From the NCBI GenBank assembly GCA_002309655.1, contig DBXM01000041.1, positions 1-30,277 on the forward strand: a DNA stretch of 30,277 bases, read 5' to 3'. Origin of the DNA: Mageeibacillus sp. UBA1212 (GTDB lineage: Bacteria; Bacillota; Clostridia; UBA1212). Positions 15,509 to 23,738 of this stretch are shown one piece after another; position 1 is the first letter of the stretch, and every line of letters starts with the position of its first letter. Under the pieces are notes generated by a model that saw nothing but the letters and a program-made list of their open reading frames with translations, searched no databases and was not told the DNA's origin. Position numbers and translations under genes: made by a program.

Positions 15509-16543
15509 TTAAGCGTCGCATTCCTTGTGTAAAATGTCGAAATTGACCGGCGTGTAGAACTCCCTGTAGATCTTTTTGTAATCGCCGCCGTACTTCCCTT
15601 TGAGCACCATCAGCTTCGTTACGGTCGCCTCGAGCGTCATGTCGTACGCTTCGATAATATTGAAATTCTTCTTGACTCTTCGGCCGACCTCGTAGATCTC
15701 CATGTTGCTGCCTTCGTTCACGACCTGCGTGGCGAAAACGACCGTCTTCCCCTTTTCAACCCACTTTTCCATCTGCCGCGAAAACACGTCGAGAAGCGCG
15801 TCGGGAATGCCGCCAACGCCGAAACTCTCGATGACGATCACGTCGTAGTTCCCGAACAGGTACTCAAGAAGGTCCGGCTTCGTGCCGGGAATCAGCTTAA
15901 GAATTACGATGCTCTCGCAGAGCTCAGTAGAAAAGACAGGTCTGTCGCCGAATCCGGAAGCGTCTGAATTGATGAACCTGATGATCCTGTCGCCCTGGAT
16001 CAACGCGAGAGGCGGGTAGTTCACGCTGCTGAAAGCGTTGTAGCTGTAGGCGAAAGTCTTTTTCGCGCGGGTGCCGGCGATGACGTTGCCGTTGAAAACA
16101 AGCACCACGCCGCGGGAATCCGGATCGCCCGCGTATCTGATACTGTCGATAAGGTTCTGCCTCGCGTCGGTGTTGTTCTCGCCGATGGGCTTCTGGGAGC
16201 CGGTGATCACAACCGGCTTACGAGAGCAGCGAATCATATAAGAGAGCGCCGCCGAGGTGTAGGCCATCGTGTCGGTTCCGTGGCAGACCACGAACCCGTC
16301 GTAGTCATCATACCTGTCGCGAACCGTCTCCGTAATTTTGACCCAGTGCGCCGGCGTGATATTCGTGCTGTCGATGTTGCTGACCTGCACCGCGTCGATA
16401 ACGTACCTGTCTCGGATCTCGGGAATGTACGTGACGAGCTGCGACGCCTCGATGCCCGGCGCAAGACCGTTCTCGAAAATCTGCGAAGCGATGGTTCCGC
16501 CGGTGGCAATCAGAAGAATTCTAGGTTTGAAAACTTTGTCCAT
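15509..16543 (-). CDS. ansA: L-asparaginase, type I
   Basis: 344 residues; hydrolyses L-asparagine to aspartate and ammonia. The two catalytic triads are visible: Thr17 in IATGGTIAS, Thr90-Asp91 in VCHGTDTMAYT, and Lys118 in ITGSQKPIG. DSRGVVLVFNGNVIAGTRAKK and the C-terminal GVGGIP and VVFATQ segments also match the family. No signal peptide is present, so it is the cytoplasmic type. GGAAGGA lies 7 bases before the ATG. It starts 4 bases after the stop of the seven-helix membrane protein, so they are co-transcribed; that might hint at a substrate link but is not proof. Confidence 0.95.
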   Translation of the reverse strand: MDKVFKPRILLIATGGTIASQIFENGLAPGIEASQLVTYIPEIRDRYVIDAVQVSNIDSTNITPAHWVKITETVRDRYDDYDGFVVCHGTDTMAYTSAALSYMIRCSRKPVVITGSQKPIGENNTDARQNLIDSIRYAGDPDSRGVVLVFNGNVIAGTRAKKTFAYSYNAFSSVNYPPLALIQGDRIIRFINSDASGFGDRPVFSTELCESIVILKLIPGTKPDLLEYLFGNYDVIVIESFGVGGIPDALLDVFSRQMEKWVEKGKTVVFATQVVNEGSNMEIYEVGRRVKKNFNIIEAYDMTLEATVTKLMVLKGKYGGDYKKIYREFYTPVNFDILHKECDA

Positions 16544-16547
16544 CGTC

Positions 16548-17471
16548 TCATCCTTCCGGTTCGTTCCGCGTCAGATCGACCGATATCGACTTAAAGCCGC
16601 TCTTGTCCGTAACAGTAACTTTATATGTGAAAACGTCCTCTCCGTCAGTTATCGTGAACTCCGTCTCGCCTGTCTTCTTTGCGGAAATCTCGAGCCTCGC
16701 GCTTTCCCTGTCCGCAAACTTCACCTCCGCGATTTTCTCATTTTCCACATCGATTGTTGCGGAACCGGAGAAAGTCTCCCTGTCGGGAACGGTAACAAGC
16801 GCCTTGACGGGAAGCAAAATACCGGCGACAATGATCGCCGCCGCTACCATCAGCGGAATACCGAAGCCTATCATTTTTTGCCTCAGTTTAGGCATAAACG
16901 CGTGAACGTAAACAATCACCTGCAGCGCGCAGAAAACCGCCGTCACAATGAGGTACGGAAAATCAGAAATGCAATGTCTGACCGCGATATAAGTCGTATA
17001 GATGAGATACGCGTTGACCGGCGCGAGAATAATCGCGGAAAGAATGTTCCGCTTGGTTATGAACCACGCGACAAACGCGGCCGGGAAAGTCAGCAGCGTA
17101 ATTATGAGCCAGAACGGGTAATCCTTAAAGAGTTCAAACCCGAGCGCCGAGAACGGCACCTGAAACAAATAAATCAGCGGCTGGCTGATCAGGAAAAACA
17201 CGAACGTTTTAAAGGCCGCCTCGATGGGCTTCTTGCAGTTCGCGGTTATGAAAATTGCCAGGAATATCCAGAACTCATAAGTCTCGCCCGGTTTCACGAA
17301 AGACGTTCCCTTAAAATCCGGTAAGATCAGAAACACAGCGGTCAAGGCCGCCGACAGCACAGCAAGCAGAATGACCTTCGGCCATGACATATTAATCCCG
17401 CCGTAGATCTTGTCGACAAGTCTTGTCTTTTCCTGTTTGTTTTTTATATCGGACAACTTCTTCAATTTCAT
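16548..17471 (-). CDS. Seven-helix membrane protein with C-terminal extracytoplasmic beta domain
   Basis: About 307 residues, family not recognised. After a charged cytoplasmic N-terminus (about 1-27) there are seven hydrophobic segments, among them VILLAVLSAALTAVFLIL, FVFFLISQPLIYLF, FWLIITLLTFPAAFVAWFI and MVAAAIIVAGILLPV, then a C-terminal domain of about 90 residues with Ig-like strand pattern (SATIDVENEKIAEVKF ... FTYKVTVTDKSG). Start choice is unclear: GGAGG ends only 1 base before ATG 17471, whereas TTG at codon 3 (17465) has ideal 7-base spacing. A longer open frame to 17603 lacks a ribosome site. It is directly upstream of ansA. Confidence 0.72.
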   Translation of the reverse strand: MKLKKLSDIKNKQEKTRLVDKIYGGINMSWPKVILLAVLSAALTAVFLILPDFKGTSFVKPGETYEFWIFLAIFITANCKKPIEAAFKTFVFFLISQPLIYLFQVPFSALGFELFKDYPFWLIITLLTFPAAFVAWFITKRNILSAIILAPVNAYLIYTTYIAVRHCISDFPYLIVTAVFCALQVIVYVHAFMPKLRQKMIGFGIPLMVAAAIIVAGILLPVKALVTVPDRETFSGSATIDVENEKIAEVKFADRESARLEISAKKTGETEFTITDGEDVFTYKVTVTDKSGFKSISVDLTRNEPEG

Positions 17472-17546
17472 GCCTCCGTATTTATTCTCCGACCGCGCCG
17501 GCAAAAATAACGCTCCGCGGCCGCTTGATTGATCATTTCCGTTACA

Positions 17547-17555
17547 ATTATACCA
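17547..17555 (-). promoter_or_regulatory. Extended -10 promoter for the membrane protein/ansA operon
   Basis: Minus strand TGGTATAAT (17555-17547), with a weak TTCAAA-like -35 17 bases upstream. Confidence 0.7.
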
Positions 17556-17590
17556 CGAACGTGAAAAATTTGAAATGTGGAATGTGACAC

Positions 17591-17617
17591 GCATTTTAAG
17601 CATTTTAAGTATTTGAA
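17591..17617 (+). repeat. Three tandem 9-bp units
   Basis: GCATTTTAA, GCATTTTAA, GTATTTGAA in direct head-to-tail order; the third runs into the -35 of the + strand promoter. It lies between two divergent promoters and could be a regulator site. Confidence 0.55.
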
Positions 17618-17640
17618 TTTGCTTTGATTTTTAGTATACT
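17613..17640 (+). promoter_or_regulatory. Promoter for the GH-like lipoprotein
   Basis: TTGAAT (17613-17618), 16 nt, TATACT (17635-17640), 36 bases before the ATG. An AAAGGAAA ribosome site follows. Confidence 0.65.
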
Positions 17641-17676
17641 GTATCCGATAAATCAAAGCTCAAAGGAAATACCAAT

Positions 17677-20625
17677 ATGCGAAATTCCCTGAAAATGATT
17701 ATATTGATAACGGTCTTGATTTCACTTTGCGCTGGTCTTGCATCCTGCCGCGTTCCCGGACATAATCCTGCCGGCGAAACTCCCGGAAATCAGCCGCATT
17801 ACGACAGCAGTGTTACCGAAATCAACGTCTCGGGTGTAAAAAACACTTCCGCCAATGGCGACGTCGAAAGTTACACTTATGATGCAAACAAAGACTTTTT
17901 CGAACTTAAAAACGCCGCCGACGAAGGTACAGGCGTGAAGCTTGAAGCCAACACAGTCAGTTCCGTTACGTTCATGAAAACGTTCGCTTACGGTTCAAAA
18001 GTCGTTTACTCGATGAAACTAAAGGTCGACGGCGGTTCTTCTGCAGACTACTCCTCGCTTTACATAGGTCTCAGACTTCCCGAATCCGCGACAGACGCGA
18101 CATCCCGAAACGGCGTCTGGATAGCGGTCCAGGCCAAGAAGATCGGCCTTCGCACCGGTAACTGGACGACGACCCGCATGAAAAAGTTCTCGGCCGAAAG
18201 CGTTGACTTCTCAACAGAACGTACGGTTACGGTCATCGACGACACCTTGAACAACATAATTACGCTCAAGGCGGAAAACGACCTCGGTACGCCTGTCGTC
18301 GTCGCGATTTTCAGAATCAAGGGCGAAAACGTTCAAATGTATTTCCCGGAAAAAGAGGACGTCCAGGTCACCTCGAAAGGAATGACCGTTCCCGAAACAG
18401 GATATATGAAGCTCTGGCTGCACCACATGAACGGCCCCGCGACGGCCGGCGACATTAAAATCGAGTCTTCAATGAATGAAGATTTCACGACGGAGGAGGC
18501 AAATATGATGAATTCAAGAGACGTTCTGGCGGACACCTGGGTGGCGTCGGACGCGATCGGCAGACAAGTCGACAACAGCAGCACCTCGCCCAACGGCAAG
18601 AAAGTCGGCATTTTCTACTTTCTGTGGCACGACCCGGTCAGACATAAAGGTGACGGCAAGCTCTACGACCACGCGGAGGCGTACCGGAAAGGCGGAAAAG
18701 ATCTTCTTATCAAAACGCTGTCCGACGGCCCCCTCGGTTTCGCCCACTACTGGGCCGAACCCTACTTCGGATATTACAGATCCGACGACGAGTGGATAAT
18801 CAGGAAGCACACGTACATGCTCTGCGCGGCCGGAATCGACTTCATCTTCATCGACGCCACGAACGGAATTACCTACCAGAGCAGCTACGAAAAGATTCTG
18901 ACAGTCTGGACAAAAATGCGCGAAGAAGGTCTGAAAACGCCTCAGATATGCTTCCACTGCGGCAACAATACAGACGTGGCGCCAAAATCCTACACCGCCC
19001 TGTGGCGCAACCTCTACAGCGTCGGTCTTCACAAGGAACTGTGGTTCCTCTACGACGGTAAGCCTTTGATCTTCATGCCCAAATCGTATTACGAAAGTCT
19101 TCCCGAAGAGCAGCGCAATTTCTTCACGGTAAGGTACAGCTGGGCATACACAAAGGATTCCTGGTACAAAGACTTGAAAGGATATTCCTGCTGGCCGTGG
19201 GCGGACATGTACCCTCAGGGAAAAGGACTCGGTCCGGACGGAAAACTTGAGCAGATGATAGTCATGAGCGGCTTCTGGGTGAACGGAAGCTACGGCACGA
19301 ACGCGGGACGCAGCTACTCATATAAAAAAGGTCAGCCCGCCGACAGTGAATTCGGCTTCAACCTGACCGCCAAAGGCACATCGGGACTAGGCATCGCGTT
19401 TGAAGAACAGTTCGACTACGCGATTGACTGCGACCCGGACATTATTATGCTTGTAGGCTGGAACGAATGGTGGGCAGGAAGATGGGAAGCAGGCCCCGCC
19501 ACCGGTCAGACAATCGCGAACACGTACAAAGTCACCGACTCTAACAAGTGGACCAGGAACTACTTCGTCGACAATTTCGACCCGGAGTATTCACGCGACA
19601 TCGAACCCGTCAAAGGCTACTACACCGACAATTACTACTACCAGATGGCGGAGAACATTCGCGACTACAAGGGCACGCGCGAACAGCTTCCCGCTTTCGG
19701 ACAAATTAAAATAGAAATCGACGGTCCGCTCACCCAGTGGGATCAGGTTGGCCCCGAATACCGCGACTACACAGGCGACACCGCGCACCGAGACGCGACT
19801 TCCTACGTCGGCAGTTTCCACTACGTGAACGAGACAGGCCGAAACGACTTCATAAACTGTAAAGTTTCTGTCGCTGACGGCGAGGTGTGCTTCATGGCCG
19901 AGTGCTCAGAAGATATTACCGCTCCCGAGGGCACCAACTGGATGAATCTCTTTATCAATTCAGACGCCGACTACACAACCGGGTGGAACGGCTACGACTT
20001 CGTGCTCAACAGGTCCCGCGAAGGCGGAAAATGCTCGGTACTGAAGTTTGTAAACAATTCATGGGAGACCGAAGAAGCCGGTCAGGCGGAAATAAGGGTC
20101 GACGGCAAATACATAATTATAAAAGCCGACGCCAAGCTCCTGAATCTTAAGAGCACGTTCGACTTCAAGTGGGCGGACAATTCCTGCGATGATGGCGATA
20201 TCCTCGATTTCATCGACAAGGGCGACGTCGCGCCCTCGGACAGGTTCAATTTCAGATACACGGGGATAGAAGTGAAGGTCACTGTTCCTTCCCTTCTTGG
20301 CAAGAAAGACGTGGTTTTGAAGGCAGGCTCCAACTACGCTTTCGCAGGCAAAAAGATGGTAAGGCTGAACGAAACGACGACCAAAGCACAGTTCTTCGGC
20401 GACGAAAACGCGTACTACCTGCCGCGTGAATTTGCCGAAAAGACGCTGAAAATAAACCTCGACGGCGAGCAGACCTGCAACCACTACGGCGTTGAATACG
20501 TGAACGTCAAAAACGCTCTCGAAAAGTCGTCGTACACCGTGACCGCCGCAGAAGGGTTACTTGTCATTTCCGACAGAGCTTTCAGCGAAGACGAGTGCCT
20601 CGAACTCTACAGGTCGCTTTACTGA
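17677..20625 (+). CDS. Large lipoprotein with GH71/GH99-like catalytic barrel and accessory domains
   Basis: 982 residues. Signal peptide with lipobox LASC (Cys24), so surface-anchored. Residues about 45-265 are beta-rich and probably a lectin-like sandwich. Residues about 305-665 resemble the GH71/GH99 (endo-alpha-mannanase type) barrel: VGIFYFLWHDP, GFAHYWAEPYFGYY, AAGIDFIFIDATNG, ICFHCGNN, and MLVGWNEWWAGRWE at about 592-604, whose WNEW resembles the late signature of these families. Residues about 675-860 look like a CBM9-type domain (INCKVSVADGEVCFMAECSE, then LFINSDADYTTGWNGYDF). Residues about 872-975 resemble the copper-amine-oxidase N-terminal stalk domain (GKKMVRLNE ... YYLPREFAEKTL ... 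GVEYVNVKNALE). Monocistronic, flanked by its own promoter and terminator. Glycan substrate unknown; family assignment inferred from motifs. Confidence 0.75.
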   Translation: MRNSLKMIILITVLISLCAGLASCRVPGHNPAGETPGNQPHYDSSVTEINVSGVKNTSANGDVESYTYDANKDFFELKNAADEGTGVKLEANTVSSVTFMKTFAYGSKVVYSMKLKVDGGSSADYSSLYIGLRLPESATDATSRNGVWIAVQAKKIGLRTGNWTTTRMKKFSAESVDFSTERTVTVIDDTLNNIITLKAENDLGTPVVVAIFRIKGENVQMYFPEKEDVQVTSKGMTVPETGYMKLWLHHMNGPATAGDIKIESSMNEDFTTEEANMMNSRDVLADTWVASDAIGRQVDNSSTSPNGKKVGIFYFLWHDPVRHKGDGKLYDHAEAYRKGGKDLLIKTLSDGPLGFAHYWAEPYFGYYRSDDEWIIRKHTYMLCAAGIDFIFIDATNGITYQSSYEKILTVWTKMREEGLKTPQICFHCGNNTDVAPKSYTALWRNLYSVGLHKELWFLYDGKPLIFMPKSYYESLPEEQRNFFTVRYSWAYTKDSWYKDLKGYSCWPWADMYPQGKGLGPDGKLEQMIVMSGFWVNGSYGTNAGRSYSYKKGQPADSEFGFNLTAKGTSGLGIAFEEQFDYAIDCDPDIIMLVGWNEWWAGRWEAGPATGQTIANTYKVTDSNKWTRNYFVDNFDPEYSRDIEPVKGYYTDNYYYQMAENIRDYKGTREQLPAFGQIKIEIDGPLTQWDQVGPEYRDYTGDTAHRDATSYVGSFHYVNETGRNDFINCKVSVADGEVCFMAECSEDITAPEGTNWMNLFINSDADYTTGWNGYDFVLNRSREGGKCSVLKFVNNSWETEEAGQAEIRVDGKYIIIKADAKLLNLKSTFDFKWADNSCDDGDILDFIDKGDVAPSDRFNFRYTGIEVKVTVPSLLGKKDVVLKAGSNYAFAGKKMVRLNETTTKAQFFGDENAYYLPREFAEKTLKINLDGEQTCNHYGVEYVNVKNALEKSSYTVTAAEGLLVISDRAFSEDECLELYRSLY

Positions 20626-20645
20626 TTTGTATTAAGTAAAACGCT

Positions 20646-20688
20646 GCCGCCGCTCCCCTGTTTGATTAACGGAGGAGCGGCGGCTTTT
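20646..20688 (+). terminator. Hairpin terminator between convergent genes
   Basis: GCCGCCGCTCC pairs with GGAGCGGCGGC (11 bp, 17-nt loop) followed by TTTT. The reverse strand has AGCGTTTTAC after the stem, so it may also serve the convergent glutathione peroxidase gene. Confidence 0.85.
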
Positions 20689-20710
20689 CGTTAGTATTAG
20701 GTGCAGATTG

Positions 20711-21256
20711 TCACAGAGCCTCTTCGACGGCCTGTCTGACCTTCTTCATGTCAACCGTGGGCTCAAATCTATCGACAACTCTTCCCTCACGGTCGATAAG
20801 GAATTTCGTGAAGTTCCAACCGATGTTCACCTTGTCTCCGAACTTCTTGTTATTGGCGGCAGCGAACTTTGCGAGCATAGCGTTCTTGACGCCTTTACCG
20901 AAGCCGGTGAAAGGCTTCTCCGATGCCAGGAAGTTGAAGAGCGGATCGGCAGTCTCGCCGTTCACGTCAATCTTGGTGAACTGCGGAAACTCCGTTCCGA
21001 ATCTTATCGTACAGAAATCGTGGATTTCCTCGTCAGTTCCCGGCGCCTGCCCGGCGAACTGGTTGCAGGGAAAATCGAGAATCTCAAAGCCTCTGTCACG
21101 AAGGTCGCGGTACATCTCCTCGAGAGGTTCGTAGTGCGGCGTAAAACCGCATCCCGTAGCCGTATTGACAATCAGAAGGATTTTCCCCTTAAAATCAGCA
21201 AGAGATACGTCCTTGCCGTCCATATCCTTGACCGTAAAATCGTAAACCGTATTCAT
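20711..21256 (-). CDS. Glutathione peroxidase family thiol peroxidase
   Basis: 181 residues, thioredoxin fold, reduces hydrogen peroxide or lipid hydroperoxides. Peroxidatic Cys36 lies in VNTATGCGFTPHYEPLEEMY (Cys, not selenocysteine); the catalytic Gln is in FPCNQFAGQ (about 63-70) and the Trp/Asn in GWNFTKFLIDREG. Cys82 (HDFCTIRFG) sits where the resolving Cys of thioredoxin-dependent bacterial enzymes lies, so thioredoxin rather than glutathione is the likely reductant. It has its own promoter (21316-21344), divergent from the phosphatase/PI-PLC operon, with an inverted repeat over the transcription start. Confidence 0.94.
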   Translation of the reverse strand: MNTVYDFTVKDMDGKDVSLADFKGKILLIVNTATGCGFTPHYEPLEEMYRDLRDRGFEILDFPCNQFAGQAPGTDEEIHDFCTIRFGTEFPQFTKIDVNGETADPLFNFLASEKPFTGFGKGVKNAMLAKFAAANNKKFGDKVNIGWNFTKFLIDREGRVVDRFEPTVDMKKVRQAVEEAL

Positions 21257-21302
21257 TTAAAAGCCTTTCCTTCCCGCGTCCATCAGGCGGGAATAATAAA
21301 AG

Positions 21303-21316
21303 TTAGCATGTGCTAA
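21303..21316. promoter_or_regulatory. Inverted repeat TTAGCA-TG-TGCTAA at the peroxidase start site
   Basis: A perfect 6-bp inverted repeat with a 2-base centre, immediately after the -10 of the peroxidase promoter, where a repressor would block initiation. The regulator is not identified. Confidence 0.5.
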
Positions 21317-21344
21317 TTATATCAGTCAGGCCGGAACGTTTCAA
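21316..21344 (-). promoter_or_regulatory. SigA-type promoter for the peroxidase gene
   Basis: Minus strand TTGAAA (21344-21339), 17 nt, TATAAT (21321-21316). Confidence 0.85.
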
Positions 21345-21359
21345 TACGCGGCGAGGCGG

Positions 21360-21383
21360 TTCAATGTTCATTTAAACATTGAA
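21360..21383. promoter_or_regulatory. Candidate operator: 9-bp inverted repeat TTCAATGTT-N6-AACATTGAA
   Basis: A perfect 9-bp inverted repeat around CATTTA. Its right arm overlaps the -35 of the + strand promoter. Additional TTCAAT half-sites lie at 21340-21345 and 21395-21400. Confidence 0.6.
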
Positions 21384-21408
21384 AGCAGCACCTTTTCAAT
21401 GGTATAAT
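21379..21408 (+). promoter_or_regulatory. Promoter for the phosphatase/Ig/PI-PLC operon
   Basis: TTGAAA (21379-21384), 18 nt, TATAAT (21403-21408) with the extended TGG just before it. It lies 27 bases before the ATG at 21436. Confidence 0.82.
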
Positions 21409-21435
21409 CTTACCGGCAACGGAGGATACGCCACC

Positions 21436-22647
21436 ATGAAAAGATTCAAAAGAATAATCATAAACGGAATACTGTTTACGTTTCTGTTCTCGCTCTGCGC
21501 CTGCGCCGAAAAGCCTTCCGGCGGAACTCCGGTTTCTACCGTAAAGCCGGACGATTCATCAAACACACCAAAGGCGTCAGAAACCGCTAATACAGAAACT
21601 CCGGAACAAACCAACGAACCGGAGCCTACCCCGACTCCGCAGCCCGAATTCACCGCGCCTTCACTGATCATTCCCGAAAAAAACTCGACGGTCTCCCTTT
21701 TGACTGACGAAATCACGGAATGGCTGAAGGACCCGGCTCCGGCGGCTCTCGACGAGCTCTGTGATTTTTCCGAAAAATGCGAGCCGGTTCCTGTCAGATT
21801 CAAGTGGCAGTCAGGCGGCGCCGACTACAGCCACCTTTTCATTTCAGAAAACGAAGATATGAGCGATCCGCTGATAATCCTCACGCTGGACGAAGAAGCC
21901 GAAGCGGAGGATCTGCTTCCCGGCCGAACTTATTACTGGCGTGTCGAGTCAACAAAAGGCGGAAAGACCGGGCGCTCGGAAGTGAATTCTTTTAATACGC
22001 TTGACGCGCCGCGGACCGTTTATATACAGAACGTCTCAAACGTCCGCGATCTTGGCGGCAAAACAGGCGCAGACGGCAGAAAGACAAAATTCGGAATAAT
22101 ATACAGAGGCGCGGACTTCTACTACCTGAAAGAGGACGGAATCCACAGGGCGGTCGACATTCTCGGCATCAAAACCGAGCTCGACCTCCGCAGCAGAGTC
22201 GAAAAAGGCACCTCACCCCTCGGCAAGGACGTGAAATACCTGAGCGTCACCGGACCATATTATTCCGGCGTTTTCGACGAATCCGCGAAACGGGAGCTTG
22301 TCGACGAATTTCGTGCGTTCGCCGACCCGGACAACTTCCCGATCTATTTTCACTGTTCCCTCGGCCGCGACCGCACCGGCACACTTGCGTTCCTGCTGCT
22401 GGCGCTGGCAGGGGTAAGCGAAGAGGAGATTCTTATCGACTACGAGCTCTCGGCGTTCTCCGACCTCGGAAAATATGAGGACAGGGCCGCGCCTTCATAC
22501 ATGGTCTCGCAGCTGAAAAGCTTCAAAAACACCCTTATGAAGGACAAAAACAAAACTCTCGCCGAGAATACCGAGGACTTCCTGATCGGAATCGGCCTGA
22601 CCCGCGAAGAGCTTGAAGCGGTCAGAAACAATCTTCTGGAGGGCTGA
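21436..22647 (+). CDS. Lipoprotein with extracellular tyrosine/phosphoinositide phosphatase-like domain
   Basis: 403 residues. Signal peptide with lipobox-like LCAC (Cys23), then a Thr/Pro/Glu-rich linker (about 25-72). A fibronectin-type-III-like segment (about 115-190; FKWQSGGADYSHLFISE ... LPGRTYYWRVES) precedes a Y_phosphatase3-type domain (about 195-400): NVRDLGGKTGADGRKTKFG, IIYRGADF, TELDLRSRVE, and the P-loop HCSLGRDRTG with Cys307 and Arg313. Secreted relatives act on phosphotyrosine, phosphoserine or phosphoinositides; the substrate here is unknown. ATG 21436 has GGAGG 10 bases upstream and begins the signal peptide; a longer open frame starts inside the promoter. First gene of a three-gene exported operon. 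Confidence 0.85.
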   Translation: MKRFKRIIINGILFTFLFSLCACAEKPSGGTPVSTVKPDDSSNTPKASETANTETPEQTNEPEPTPTPQPEFTAPSLIIPEKNSTVSLLTDEITEWLKDPAPAALDELCDFSEKCEPVPVRFKWQSGGADYSHLFISENEDMSDPLIILTLDEEAEAEDLLPGRTYYWRVESTKGGKTGRSEVNSFNTLDAPRTVYIQNVSNVRDLGGKTGADGRKTKFGIIYRGADFYYLKEDGIHRAVDILGIKTELDLRSRVEKGTSPLGKDVKYLSVTGPYYSGVFDESAKRELVDEFRAFADPDNFPIYFHCSLGRDRTGTLAFLLLALAGVSEEEILIDYELSAFSDLGKYEDRAAPSYMVSQLKSFKNTLMKDKNKTLAENTEDFLIGIGLTREELEAVRNNLLEG

Positions 22648-22650
22648 AAA

Positions 22651-23712
22651 ATGAAGAAAATCAGGATAATCTCACTCTTTCTCAGCCTGTTCATGCTCAC
22701 CGGCTCAGTCACCACTTTAAGCGCCACGGAACTCCCGGAGTACTACAGCGAGCTTCCGGTCGCAAAAAAGCGCGACACAACAACCTCGCCCTACTGGTAC
22801 AACCGCATGAAGGTCTACACTGCGGACCAGGCGCAGGAAAAGAACATTCCCTTCGGCTGCAGCGGGTTCGTGATGGAGCTCACCGGCGACTCGGCTGTCG
22901 GAGTGACCGTCGATTTCACGCCCCTTGAAATTCCCGTCAGCATCGTGAAGGCGCTTCACATGCGCGTCTATTACGGAACCGAGCAGCTCGAGTTGCGCAT
23001 ATCAATCGACGCTGGTTATTCATGGGTGCTCAGGCACGAGGCGAAAAGTCCCGGACAGTGGGAGGACGTTGTTGTCACAGAGCCTTCTGCGCTCAAAAAG
23101 CTCGCAAACGAAGACGGGAACCTGGGCGTGTTCGGGTTCGGTTTCAGGAATCAGAACGACACAAGGAATTCCACAGTCTACGTGGATTCGATCACCGCGG
23201 AGCTTGTGGAAAGCGACGGCGAGCCGCCTGTTATTAAATACGACGGACCGACCGAAATAACGACTACAGCCGGCAAAAAGCTCGTTCTGCCTGTCACCGC
23301 ATACGACGAACAGGAAAAGCTTGAATTCCCGCTCGAGTACGTCTGGGAGCCCGCCTGCCTCGACGAAAACGGTCTGATGACCGAGGGAGAATACACCCTA
23401 ACTTTGAGGGCGACCGACCACTACGGGAACAGCTCGGAAATAAAACTTCACGTAAAAGTAGGCGAAAAAGACGTTACTCCGCCTGTAATTCACTACTCGG
23501 CGGAAGAAATAAATACTTGCGCAGGCGCCCTGCCGGTTCTCAATTTCAAGGTCGAAGACAACTGCGACGACACGATCGTCACTCTTGAATGGTCCGAAGA
23601 CGCGCTCGACAAACGCGGAACTCTGCTCCCCGGCACACACACGCTGACGGTCACCGCGGAAGATCTTACAGGCAACCGCACCGTTAAAACAATAAAGGTC
23701 GTAGCCGGCTGA
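22651..23712 (+). CDS. Secreted protein with N-terminal beta domain and two Ig-like repeats
   Basis: 353 residues. Signal peptide about 1-25 (ends TTLSA). Residues about 40-187 form a beta-rich domain that may bind carbohydrate (TPLEIPVSIVKALHMRVYYG ... STVYVDSITAELVE). Two related Ig/HYR-type repeats follow, about 192-271 and 275-352, each opening PPVIxY/xH and closing with a G-x-YTLTLRATDHYGN or G-x-HTLTVTAEDLTGN type strand. No anchor is visible, so it is secreted or held by its partners. GGAGGG lies 7 bases before the ATG, only 3 bases after the phosphatase stop, so the two are translated together. It is probably a binding rather than an enzymatic component. Confidence 0.82.
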   Translation: MKKIRIISLFLSLFMLTGSVTTLSATELPEYYSELPVAKKRDTTTSPYWYNRMKVYTADQAQEKNIPFGCSGFVMELTGDSAVGVTVDFTPLEIPVSIVKALHMRVYYGTEQLELRISIDAGYSWVLRHEAKSPGQWEDVVVTEPSALKKLANEDGNLGVFGFGFRNQNDTRNSTVYVDSITAELVESDGEPPVIKYDGPTEITTTAGKKLVLPVTAYDEQEKLEFPLEYVWEPACLDENGLMTEGEYTLTLRATDHYGNSSEIKLHVKVGEKDVTPPVIHYSAEEINTCAGALPVLNFKVEDNCDDTIVTLEWSEDALDKRGTLLPGTHTLTVTAEDLTGNRTVKTIKVVAG

Positions 23713-23738
23713 CATATTTGATTCGCAAAGGAGACACC

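Noticed and set aside
16338..17324. A 328-codon + strand frame over ansA and the seven-helix gene
   Set aside because: It spans two well-supported genes on the other strand and shows no domain or start signal.
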